A stretch of 64,000 bases of DNA from CAWGMT01 sp963823675 (lineage in GTDB: Bacteria; Planctomycetota; Planctomycetia; Isosphaerales; Isosphaeraceae). Positions 29,823 through 37,603 of this stretch are shown here, in pieces. A program made the position numbers and the translations under genes. A model generated the notes under the pieces. It was not told the origin of the DNA and ran no database searches. It worked only from the letters and a program-made list of their open reading frames with translations. The first letter of the stretch is position 1. Each line of letters begins with the position of its first letter. Location: the NCBI GenBank assembly GCA_963823675.1, contig CAWGMT010000012.1:1798001-1862000 (forward strand), given 5' to 3'.

Positions 29823-30336
29823 GCGGCAAGAAGTCCCGATCGGAACCCGATTCGGGCCCTCAGCGGCTGATTCCCTGCGCACCACGAACAAAGCGAACCT
29901 CTGGCGACGTTGCTCTGCGCGGAATCCGCGAATTCTGAGCACATTCGGCGATCAGGACCGATTCGCGCGTTTCGTGAGCCGCTTGCAACCGACCCAAGAG
30001 GTTGGTACCCCTCGGGCGTTGCCCCCCAGTCAGCAATCTGCCTGTCCTGGCCAGTCGATTACGCTGCGGCGATGGAACGGGCCGCGGAGGGTGTCGCGAG
30101 AGCGTTAAGAAGTGTTGAGGGTCGGTATTCGGCGTTGGTCGCCGGTTCTTGATGCGATCTGAGAATGCTGACCGGAACGAGGAGAAGCCAGCGGCCGGTC
30201 GGCGCGGCAGACGGAAGCGCAAACGATGAGATTATAGTTGGCGCGGACAGTCAGGCGCGCAACGATGTCGGGACGTGGAAAGGGCGATCCAGAATCGAGA
30301 GTTGACAGCTTCAGTTAGGTAGCGAGTGGAGTCGGC
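29823..30336. other. Region without a confident gene
   Basis: Downstream flank of the RAYT remnant. The first ~150 bases resemble the flank after the 42069-42161 remnant (CGATCGGAACCCGATTCGGG compared with CGATCGCGAGCCGATTCTGG), so both may belong to the same ancestral mobile unit. No frame with convincing coding character. Confidence 0.4.
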
Positions 30337-30657
30337 GTGATGGGTGATCGCCTGGTAGCCGTAGCTATCGTCTTCGATGTCGCCCTGGTGCTCTATGCCC
30401 TGCTGACGATCGCCCAGCGTGCCTGCCTCCGCAGAACGCGACGGCATCGGAGGTACGCCGACTGGTACGCCGGTGCGGCCGCGGGTTGCAGGCGGCTGGC
30501 GGGGCTGTACGCCTCTCGCGCCCGACTGGCGGCGGGGGTCCGGTCTCGGGCATTTTATCGAAGGATGAGTGAGACGTTGCCCCGGGACGCGGCACGTCAT
30601 GAGATCGAGTCGAGGAGACATTCGCTTCGTGCGCGCTTCTGGGACTTCATGGCTTAA
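30337..30657 (+). CDS. Small membrane protein, unknown
   Basis: 106 aa with an N-terminal helix (AIVFDVALVLYALLTIAQ) and an Arg-rich helical remainder (RHRRYADWYAGAAAGCRRLA). GTG 30337 is followed directly by ATG 30340; GTGGAG lies 6-8 bases upstream. It runs opposite to the neighbouring array genes. The composition resembles the small helical planctomycete proteins nearby, but no motif is shared. Confidence 0.45.
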   Translation: MMGDRLVAVAIVFDVALVLYALLTIAQRACLRRTRRHRRYADWYAGAAAGCRRLAGLYASRARLAAGVRSRAFYRRMSETLPRDAARHEIESRRHSLRARFWDFMA

Positions 30658-30735
30658 CGAGGCGATGCAGTGGTTTCGGTCCGCCTCAAGACATGGAAAC
30701 GTGATTCATAAATCATCGATCGCGCACGAACGAGT

Positions 30736-31095
30736 TCAGTCCGGTGGGGGAGGGTCGGGTTCTACCGGCAGCCAGGGGAACCGGGCGGCGCGGCGGTACT
30801 TGCCGGCCAGGACATCGTAGTGCCGGGCCAGCGCCCGTTGGTTAGCTTCCCACCGGAGCAAGTCGGTTCCTGCCCGGTTGTCGGCCGCCGCCCTGTGAAC
30901 GTAAGCATATCGATACTCGTCGGCCTCTCCGAGGCTCAGGTCCCGAAAGGCGGCGTGCGCATCCGCCAATTGCCGGTACTCGCGGGCGCGGCGGGTCGCC
31001 CGCGCCGCCTCGAGAAGCGTGGCCATCAGCACCCCTAGCAATGCGATCACTATTAGCAGCCGTCGTAGCGTGAACCGCACGCGAGGGAGCCTCAC
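30736..31095 (-). CDS. MRLP-type small membrane protein, second copy
   Basis: 119 aa. MRLPRVRFTLRR leads into a hydrophobic helix (LLIVIALLGVLMATLLEAA), then a helical region (YRQLADAHAAF, RQLADAHAAFRDLSLGEADE) and the C-terminus AARFPWLPVEPDPPPPD. It shares the start and end motifs with 22899..23174, a paralogue 8 kb away in the same array. Function unknown; the basic MRLPR start followed by a helix suggests an inner-membrane anchor with a cytoplasmic N-terminus. Confidence 0.75.
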   Translation of the reverse strand: MRLPRVRFTLRRLLIVIALLGVLMATLLEAARATRRAREYRQLADAHAAFRDLSLGEADEYRYAYVHRAAADNRAGTDLLRWEANQRALARHYDVLAGKYRRAARFPWLPVEPDPPPPD

Positions 31096-31138
31096 TGATG
31101 TCGTTCTCGATGGGCTTGCTTGAACACCGTTACGGCTC

Positions 31139-31206
31139 GACCACCGTTTACGCTTTTCTGCCCCTTAGGCCAGGTGTAAAGCCTGGTTAATAATTCACCG
31201 TTTACG
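31139..31206 (-). repeat. Array repeat, copy 6
   Basis: Minus strand: GTAAACGGTGAATTATTAAC, then CAGGCTTTACACCTGGCC, a short loop, then GCGTAAACGGTGG. CTTTAC and GTAAA form the stem. It lies between the genes starting at 31852 and 31095. Confidence 0.78.
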
Positions 31207-31312
31207 GTCTTGGTTCGCCGAAGGAGCGTGGTAAGGCACTCCGGGAGCACCGGGACGGTCAAGGGAACCGGTGCTCGGAGAGCACCCTACCGACCCCCTC
31301 CCACACAGGCTC

Positions 31313-31852
31313 TCACTTGTGTACTTTTTTGTCCTCCCACTTGACTCGGCCCACCAGTCCGTCGAACTGTCTCTGGGCTTCCTCCCAGTGACTGGGAACC
31401 GTCCAGCAACCGAGCTTGCAGTAATAATCGCCGGCTTCGAGCATGATATGTCGATAATGAAGCTTGACGCCATTGTACTCGCCAGTGACCTCGTATTCCA
31501 CGACCGCCCGGCCAGAAATCATCCCTTCCCGCAACTCGGTTTCCTGCCGGTTGGCGAGTTTGGAGACCTTGCCGGTGTTGCGCTTGACAAGCTTGGACCA
31601 GCCCATGAGGCCCAACCCGTCGGCGAAGTCCGACCTAGGCTCGATCACGAACTGGAAATAGGCGTCGAGGTCGGGGTATGCGGCCTGGTGGACGATATTC
31701 TTCGAGTAGGGCGTCCTGGACTGCCACCCCGGCGGTAACTCGACTCGAACGGGGGGCGGGTTGCGGGGCCCGTCGTTTCCCGGTGACTGCCTCGGCGCGC
31801 AGCGGTGAGCTTGGATCATCAAGACCAGGGCAAGGCGGATCGGTAATCGCAT
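31313..31852 (-). CDS. Secreted hypothetical protein of the array
   Basis: 179 aa. The start MRLPIRLALVLMI shares the MRLP opening with three other array genes and is a probable signal sequence. The mature part is soluble, with FQFVIEPRSDFADGLGLMGW, a Lys-rich segment, and a C-terminus containing HYRHIMLEAGDYYCKLGCWT. It resembles no family I can name. ATG 31852 is chosen for the MRLP start; the upstream extension to 31930 is Arg/Pro-rich and lies outside the signal. Confidence 0.65.
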   Translation of the reverse strand: MRLPIRLALVLMIQAHRCAPRQSPGNDGPRNPPPVRVELPPGWQSRTPYSKNIVHQAAYPDLDAYFQFVIEPRSDFADGLGLMGWSKLVKRNTGKVSKLANRQETELREGMISGRAVVEYEVTGEYNGVKLHYRHIMLEAGDYYCKLGCWTVPSHWEEAQRQFDGLVGRVKWEDKKVHK

Positions 31853-32019
31853 CTGTTGTTCCCAGTCAGGCCGCCCCTGCGGGCGACCGGTGCGTCCACG
31901 AAGTCCGGTGGCTGGACGCCACATGGGCAACGCGGCTCGGTGAGGATGAACGCCTCATTCCGAAGATCGCGCCACATGAGCCCCACGCCGTAGATCAGCG
32001 GCCCACCCCACGACCACCC

Positions 32020-32110
32020 GGAAAGTCTCATTACTAGATCATCGCTTACATAATACCGCCGGGCGAAGCCCCGAGTGGAAAGTCTCGTTAATACTTCAGG
32101 CTTTACAGCT
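32020..32110 (-). repeat. Array repeat, copy 7
   Basis: Minus strand: CTGTAAAGCCTGAAGTATTA, ACGAGACTTTCCACTCGGGG, loop TTC, GCCCGGCGG, then GTAAGCGATGATCTAGTAAT. It lies between the thioredoxin gene stop (32294) and the 31852 start. Confidence 0.78.
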
Positions 32111-32293
32111 CCAGCAGCGTGGCCCAGCCGTTGCGGTACGTGGTCTTTTCATTTCTTCAACGGAACGGGAGACCCTGCATCAGTCCAGTCACCCGCATTT
32201 GCGCCGACAGCGTGCCTCTGGCACCGTCCCGTGAGCGCATCGACCACGACGACAGGAGGCCCATTAATGGTGCCGTCCTCAGGAACGAATCAA

Positions 32294-33694
32294 TTACGAC
32301 GGTCGCGGCGCGCCTGCATCTGTCCCCTGCTCCTTGAGAAGCCGCTCGATGAACTTGTCGATCGGCGGCTGCGGACCCCCCGGGCCCTCGGGGGTGGCCA
32401 GGTGGCCGGTGAACTTGAGCCGGATCACCCCTCGATGATCGAGGACGTAGACGGTGGGATAGCCGCGCACGTTCCAGGCGGTCGGGATCGAGCCGTGGGT
32501 CCCGCCCCGCTCCCACCAGCACCTCCAGGTAATCTCGCCCGACTCGATCTCCTTGCGGATCGGACCGGCGTCCTCATCAGTCATGACGCTCAGGAGCGCG
32601 AAGGGCCGCGCCTTCAGCCGCGCGACGATCTCGCGCTGGTGCGGGTACATCGCCTTGCAGGGGCCGCACCAGGTGCCTGAGAAAGTGAGGACGACGACCC
32701 GGCCACGGTAGTCGCTGAGCTTGAAGCGGTGCCCGTCGATGTCCTGTCCCTCGATCTCGGGGGCGACCCGTCCGAGGCCCAGCCGCCGCAGTTCGTTCAG
32801 CGCCGGCCGCGCTCGGTCGGCGAGCGTGCCGGTATCCAGCTCGCCGTCCTGGTTCGGCCCGTAGACCGTGCGCGGATCGGAGTCAAGCATCCTCGGCACG
32901 GTCCACCACTTGATGGGAACAACGTCGGCGAGTTCGTCGACCACGCGCTGATAGAATCGCCCCGCTTCGTCCTCCAACCGCGTCGGTTCGAGCGCCCGGA
33001 ACCGATCCAGCCGTTCCTCGCAGTAAGACTGGGCCTGCCAGGGCTTCAGACCGGGTGTCTTCAGGATCTGGATGAAGTTGGCCAGCTCGGCGTGATACTC
33101 GGCCAGGTCGAGGCAGGCCCGGCCGCGGGTCGCGCGGTCGGGGTTGTGTTCCAGGACTGCCCGGAGCAGTCTCCCGCGGGCCGGTGAGACGACCCCCCGT
33201 CGCATCTCCTGGCAGATCAGCCAGAGCCGCTTGTCCGGGCCGTACCGGCGGGCCAGCGACTCGGCCGCCTCATCGGACTCGGCGGTGTTATAGGCGAGGA
33301 TCGCGACCCAGGCCAAGGCATCGAAGGAAATGGGGTCTTGCGGATGCTGTCGGGCCAGCTCCAGCATGCGGCCGACGACCCGCTTCTCGGGTGGCCAGTT
33401 CGCGCTGACGTAAGCCTTCTTTTCTCCCTCGGTCTTGAGCTGTTTGAACCCCTCGCCGTAGCGCGTGTAGGCGTTCTGGTTCTCCGCGATCAGGCTCTTG
33501 AGCTGCCGGCGAAGCTCCGGCTCACCGGCGTCTGTCCGCCCTCTTGGGCCACCGGACGCCGCCCCAGGGCGCTGCTGTTCCGAGCCGCCTACAGTGGCCC
33601 CCGGCTGCTGCCTCGCGAGTGCCGCAGCGCCGAGCGTGGCGGCGACGGCAGCAGCGACCATCATCCGCCGCACCGCTATTCGACTGTGGAGCAT
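32294..33694 (-). CDS. Exported thioredoxin-fold protein (TlpA/AhpC-like)
   Basis: 466 aa from ATG 33694. The N-terminal signal is MMVAAAVAATLGAAALA. A long alpha-helical middle region (tetratricopeptide-like, e.g. LARQHPQDPISFDALAWVAI) precedes a C-terminal TlpA-like domain: VAPEIEGQDIDGHRFKLSDY, VVLTFSGTWCGPCKAMYPHQ (active-site CGPC), then GYPTVYVLDHRGVI with the cis-Pro. Such proteins are thiol oxidoreductases outside the cytoplasm. The frame is also open upstream through repeat copy 8 into the 34327 gene with no stop, so a fused product cannot be excluded. Confidence 0.85.
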   Translation of the reverse strand: MLHSRIAVRRMMVAAAVAATLGAAALARQQPGATVGGSEQQRPGAASGGPRGRTDAGEPELRRQLKSLIAENQNAYTRYGEGFKQLKTEGEKKAYVSANWPPEKRVVGRMLELARQHPQDPISFDALAWVAILAYNTAESDEAAESLARRYGPDKRLWLICQEMRRGVVSPARGRLLRAVLEHNPDRATRGRACLDLAEYHAELANFIQILKTPGLKPWQAQSYCEERLDRFRALEPTRLEDEAGRFYQRVVDELADVVPIKWWTVPRMLDSDPRTVYGPNQDGELDTGTLADRARPALNELRRLGLGRVAPEIEGQDIDGHRFKLSDYRGRVVVLTFSGTWCGPCKAMYPHQREIVARLKARPFALLSVMTDEDAGPIRKEIESGEITWRCWWERGGTHGSIPTAWNVRGYPTVYVLDHRGVIRLKFTGHLATPEGPGGPQPPIDKFIERLLKEQGTDAGAPRPS

Positions 33695-33721
33695 TCGCGT
33701 GGCCAGTCCCCCGATCGCTTG

Positions 33722-33815
33722 TCTGTAAGAGCTCGCCTCCGGATCACCGTTTGCGCTTTGTTGTCGGGCCAAGGCCCGAGTATAAACTCTCGACAATGGT
33801 TGAGGCTTTACATAA
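33722..33815 (-). repeat. Array repeat, copy 8 (inside an open frame)
   Basis: Minus strand: GTAAAGCCTCAACC, GAGAGTTTATACTCGGGCC, loop TT, GGCCCGACAACAAAGC, then GCAAACGGTGATCC. It lies between two genes but has no stop in the reading frame of both. Confidence 0.8.
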
Positions 33816-33834
33816 TTTTGAGACTCCGTTCCGG

Positions 33835-34327
33835 AGGTCCATTTCTCAGCAACCTGCCTCTCTGGAGCTTGAGGGCTGACGTGCGAAGTGCGCGCCTGCA
33901 GCTTGCCGAGACGAATGCGAAACCAGGCGGTTAGCAATAGCAACAATCCTACGGGGATCAGCAGAGATTGTTCCAGTGACCAGATGAGCCCGCGCGACGG
34001 AGCATTCCAGTAGTACCTTAGATCGAGACCCGGAATCGTGAATTGCCCGCACCGATCCCCCCTCAAGAGGTCCCTCTTGATGAGCATCTTCACTTCCACG
34101 ATTAACGGTCGGATTCTGCCGGAGGAATCGCTGTCGAATTGGTTGCTTAATGCGAACTGACCCTCATACAGGAAGAGATGGAGATCGTGCCGCAGATTCC
34201 CTGTGGGGGAGAGCTTGAGGTGGTAGGAAGATCGGTCGAAGAATCTGGACACGACCCACGAGGTCAACAGGGCGAGCGCGCTACCGAAGCAGAAGATCAG
34301 CCCCCATTCCAGTATCCTGTGTTTCAC
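33835..34327 (-). CDS. Small two-helix membrane protein, stop lost
   Basis: GTG 34327 (AGGAG 8 bases upstream) starts a protein with a first helix LIFCFGSALALLTSWVVS, an extracytoplasmic part (FTIPGLDLRYYWNAPSRGLI) and a second helix LLIPVGLLLLLTAWFRIRLG. Both ends resemble small two-pass membrane proteins common in planctomycetes. No stop codon follows; the frame runs on through the array repeat into the thioredoxin gene. The residues after about 150 look non-native, so the original stop was probably lost by an indel near 33850. Confidence 0.6.
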
Positions 34328-34417
34328 GATGGCAGCTCCTCGATGACCTAACGATCGTAATGGGCAGCCAGCGGCCTCGGTCACGGCCAGCCCGTCGAGT
34401 AGCCTGGATAATCTGAG

Positions 34418-34512
34418 CTCTAGTTGACCCATTACACTTCGGTTTTGACGTAAGTCTTAAATCGATTGATCAACGATCGCTAGTCCGAACCCGATATCCA
34501 CCCTTTACACTT
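34418..34512 (-). repeat. Array repeat, copy 9 (double core)
   Basis: Minus strand GTGTAAAGGGTGGATATCGG near 34490-34510 and GTAATGGGTCAACTAGAG near 34417-34436, with GACTTACGTCAA between. It aligns with copy 5 and lies upstream of the 34327 gene, at the right-hand end of the array. Confidence 0.7.
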
Positions 34513-34660
34513 CGTACAACCGTAAGATGAGGACGTTCGGCGGCTAGCAGGCGTCTCACAATCGACACGACGACCTCATGGAGCATACCGCGCTGTGGGG
34601 TTCCTAATGAAGGCCATCGTCAGATGAGGCCGTTCGTTTCCCCGTGGGAAGCAAACACGG

Positions 34661-34758
34661 ACGCGATTAGTATTGTCGCCTCGCGGACGCGAGGGAAATC
34701 AATCGCGTCCCGGTTTCTGCTCCCGAGGGAAATTGATCGCGTCCCGGATTCTGCTCCC
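34661..34758. repeat. Nested palindrome element, copy A, with partial tandem duplication
   Basis: 34661-34723 nearly matches 43322-43384. It folds as an outer stem ACGCGATT/AATCGCGT and an inner stem CCTCGCG/CGCGAGG. The second half (34-bp unit, 34691-34724) is repeated at 34725-34758 with 3 changes. Confidence 0.85.
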
Positions 34759-34950
34759 CCACGAGCGGAACTGCAGAGGCTGGCGCAGCCTGGCGCAAGG
34801 ATTACTTACGCCAACGCTGACGTGGAGGGGTTTCAGGCCTATGCGGAGCAGCTTCGACAGACGTTGTCGAACGCCACGATCGTTCATCAAGGCACTGTCG
34901 CGGGCGCCGATGGTATTCGGCGGGGGTTGTCGTACTCCAACTACCATCAG

Positions 34951-35388
34951 GATGACCGCGGCGGTGACGTCACCATGAGGCTTCCGGGCGCGTATCATAC
35001 GTGCCTCTCAGTCGAGGAGCGCCGACTGGTTCTGGATCCGGACGCGGAGGCGGTAAATCTGCGCTCGATCAAGAGGGGCATCTTATTCGTCCTGGCAAGG
35101 TGGAGCGGCGCTTCACAACTGGCGTTTCGGGCGCTCAACAAGGCGCTGGCTTCGTTTACTGACCTCGATGACCTGTACCTGTATCTCGCTGACACCGACA
35201 GCGACAATTCAGCCGATTGGTCTTATCACCGCGAAGACGCCCAGAGCGCGAAGGGAAGAAGCAGTGAATGTACGGCATCAATCGCATGGTTAATGATTGA
35301 TGAGCGGGATCGCCGTATTTCTTGGCGCTCTTCGCGCCTTGGCGGTGAAGCTCTGACTTCACACCAATCTGGTCCAATGATCGCGATT
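34951..35388 (+). repeat. Dispersed 438-bp segment, copy A
   Basis: Matches 41632-42068 at high identity over its full length. Its first ~270 bases encode a frame (GGDVTMRLPGAYHTCLSVEE, SGASQLAFRALNKALASFTD) that looks like a fragment of a planctomycete thioredoxin-like protein without CxxC. Its last ~140 bases hold a pair of complementary CCGCGAAGACGC / GCGCCTTGGCGG blocks seen in bacterial intergenic repeats. It directly abuts a RAYT remnant. Confidence 0.85.
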
Positions 35389-35400
35389 CGCGGGACGCCA

Positions 35401-35762
35401 CGGCTCGCCCATCGGCACGGCTGGAGGAATTGCACTGGCTCTGTCCGATCGAGGATCGGCGCCGGCTGGGTTTATCGCGGGAAGGGATGCTGGAAGGATT
35501 CTCGCTTGGCAACTACCTGCTGCTGGTTGATTACACTGGCCGGCTATTCCGCGAGGGCAAGGCGGCGATCTCGCGTGAAGTGGCGGCGATATTCGATCGG
35601 CTCGGGAGCAGCGCGGAGACCTGGCAGGCGCGGCTGGAGAAACTGAGCAAGAGCCGTGCCTTCGGCCGCTTCTTCGCGGCAAGCCAGCGGCGCCTCAGAG
35701 AAGTCGCCGAGCCCCTGGGGCTGCGGCGGGTGCCAAAACTGGGCGGATGCCCGGCGACCTGA
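35401..35762 (+). pseudogene. C-terminal remnant of RAYT transposase, copy 2
   Basis: Encodes LHWLCPIEDRRRLGLSREGM, DYTGRLFREGKAAISREVAA and REVAEPLGLRRVPKLGGCP, close to residues of the 29241..29822 remnant. The RAYT sequence starts exactly where the 438-bp dispersed segment ends. No start codon of its own; not functional. Confidence 0.78.
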
Positions 35763-36080
35763 CGACGGTACGGAGCTCGGATCCGCCGTTCTTCGGACCC
35801 TGATCCTGGAGGGAACCGCAGGCCACGCCCCGTAGGGGCAGCGAGATCAGCCAAAGGCGGCTACGTATCAGCAACAGAGCCCCCACGTTCCGAGAGAGAA
35901 GTGTTCGTCGCGCACGGCTGGCCGAAGCGATTCGTGCGGTTCTACGCCTCGGGGTCACGGAGGCGGAGATTCAGACCACGGCCGAGAGGCTGCTCAGCCT
36001 GGCTGCATAGCATGAGTGGAGTCCCAGAAAGAACAGACATCGTTTAAACGCCGATAGCGGCTTAGGTTACGAAGCGAGCA

Positions 36081-36189
36081 GTTCCCCGCGCTGAAGAGGC
36101 GCGGGGTGGGTTGAAATCCGTTGTTCGGCGCCGACCCCCGCCACACCCCGGCCGCTCCCCGCACTGACGAGGCGCGGTTTGGGTTAAAA
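36081..36189. repeat. Two 36-bp repeats with a 37-bp spacer (CRISPR-like or REP-like)
   Basis: 36081-36116 (starts GTTCCCCGC, ends GGGTTGAAA) and 36154-36189 (starts GCTCCCCGC, ends GGGTTAAAA) match at 30 of 36 positions and are spaced by 37 bp. The first has a 7-bp stem CCCCGCG/CGCGGGG. No third unit lies at the expected distance on either side and no cas gene is in the window. Confidence 0.55.
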
Positions 36190-36610
36190 GATGAGGCTTT
36201 CCGACAATTGACGACACGCCAGCGATTCAGGCTGCATAATGGAACGATTCGGCCGTAGAACCAGCATGACGCCGGTTTCGAATCACATCGCAAGAGGGGG
36301 TGGTGTGCGACGGTCCCACATCGCGCTTGCAGCGGGAGCACGACTCAACGAACCGACGTCGGAGGAGGTCGGCCGAGGCTTCCCAAGTTGGGAGAACTCG
36401 ACCAGCTCCGAGTGAAGGGGCGACCAACTGGCGTGGCAACCGCCATAGCCCAGGCCGGGACCTCTCGCGCCTACCTGCCGAACCGATCCATTCGCTGCTA
36501 CGAACTCGCGGAAAGTGCAGAAATCAGTAAACGCCGGTGTTGAAATCGGCTCTAGCAGGTGCATCAACACGCTCTCGCAGTGCGCTGCGTCAACCAGAAA
36601 AAAAACGTTT

Positions 36611-37603
36611 ATGGGCCTCATACTGGGAATCATCACGGAAGCATCACTGCTGGCGTGCGCCCTGGTTGCCGTTTGGATGGTCGGCGCGATTTACTACGAC
36701 GTGTGTGGCGGAGCCAAGTGGGGCCGTTGGGTCGCGCTGGCTTGGGCCGCTGGCGTGATCGCGGTATTCGTGGTATGGCGGCCGCTCTGGCAGCCGATCG
36801 TTGCCTTGCTCGGGGCGGAGTCGCTATTCCTCGCCTGGTGGTACCGACAGAAACCGAGCAACGACCGCGACTGGGACCCCAGCGCGGCCGTGCTGCCGCG
36901 GGCTGTCATCGCCGGGGATGCGGTGACCATCGAAAACGTCCGCAACCTGGAATACCGTTCGCTCGACGATTTCACTCCGCATTGGGAAAACCGCACATTT
37001 CATCTCTCGAATATCAAGGGAGTGGACGTCATTTTCTTCGACTGGGGAGACGGGCTAAGGGGCCACCCCGCCCTGGACTTCGACTTCGGACCCGATGGCC
37101 GCATTTGCATGTCGATCGAGGCGCGAATCACGAAGGGGCAGAAATACTCGGTCTTTCGCAGTCTGTATCGACAGCAGGAGCTCATCTTCGTCGCCGCGGA
37201 CGAGCGCGACGTCATCTTGCGGCGCACGAAATTCAGCGATCGCCAATGGGCGTACCTCTACCACCTCAATTCGTGCGTGGAGGAACTAGAAAGAGTGTTT
37301 CTCGATTACGTGAATACGATCAATCAGTTATACGAGAGTCCGCGCTGGTACCACGTACTGTTCACCAATTGCACAACGTCCTTCTACAAGCTTCCCAGCA
37401 GGCAGGTCCGCTGGGACTGGCGCGTCATTGCCAACGCCCGTTTGGATCGGGCCCTCTACAAGGACGGTCGATTGGACCGGACTCTACCCTTTACGGAACT
37501 CCGCCGACTCGCCTACCTGAACGACATTGCGAACGCAGCCCCGGCTACGGGATTCGGGGATCACATCCGTCGCGAACTCGAAAGGCGCCGCCATGAACGA
37601 TGA
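36611..37603 (+). CDS. Membrane-anchored DUF4105 protein (Lnb N-terminal-type domain)
   Basis: 330 aa. Two to three N-terminal hydrophobic helices (SLLACALVAVWMVGAIYYDV, WVALAWAAGVIAVFVVW, IVALLGAESLFLAWWY) precede a DUF4105 domain with HWENRTFHLSNIKGVDVIFF and a NCTTSFYKLP segment holding the likely catalytic Cys. In Lnb proteins this domain transfers an acyl chain to lipoprotein N-termini; many planctomycete members are uncharacterised. ATG 36611 is chosen because the upstream in-frame codons lack coding character; the ribosome binding site is weak. The gene overlaps the patatin gene by 11 bases, indicating co-translation. Confidence 0.85.
   Translation: MGLILGIITEASLLACALVAVWMVGAIYYDVCGGAKWGRWVALAWAAGVIAVFVVWRPLWQPIVALLGAESLFLAWWYRQKPSNDRDWDPSAAVLPRAVIAGDAVTIENVRNLEYRSLDDFTPHWENRTFHLSNIKGVDVIFFDWGDGLRGHPALDFDFGPDGRICMSIEARITKGQKYSVFRSLYRQQELIFVAADERDVILRRTKFSDRQWAYLYHLNSCVEELERVFLDYVNTINQLYESPRWYHVLFTNCTTSFYKLPSRQVRWDWRVIANARLDRALYKDGRLDRTLPFTELRRLAYLNDIANAAPATGFGDHIRRELERRRHER

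Larger units (their letters stand above)
34759..36610. other. Mosaic non-genic region
   Basis: Apart from the dispersed segment, the RAYT remnant and the paired 36-bp repeats, I find no intact gene. A short plus-strand frame around 34780-34950 (ARITYANADVEGFQAYAEQL) and another ending at 36011 (EAIRAVLRLGVTEAEIQTTA) have coding character but no starts, and read as gene fragments. Confidence 0.45.

Noticed and set aside
20361..34512. Array repeats as classical integron attC sites
   Set aside because: I looked for GTTRRRY and RYYYAAC core sites at the ends of the elements in both orientations and did not find consistent matches; the nearby tyrosine recombinase is of IS91 type.
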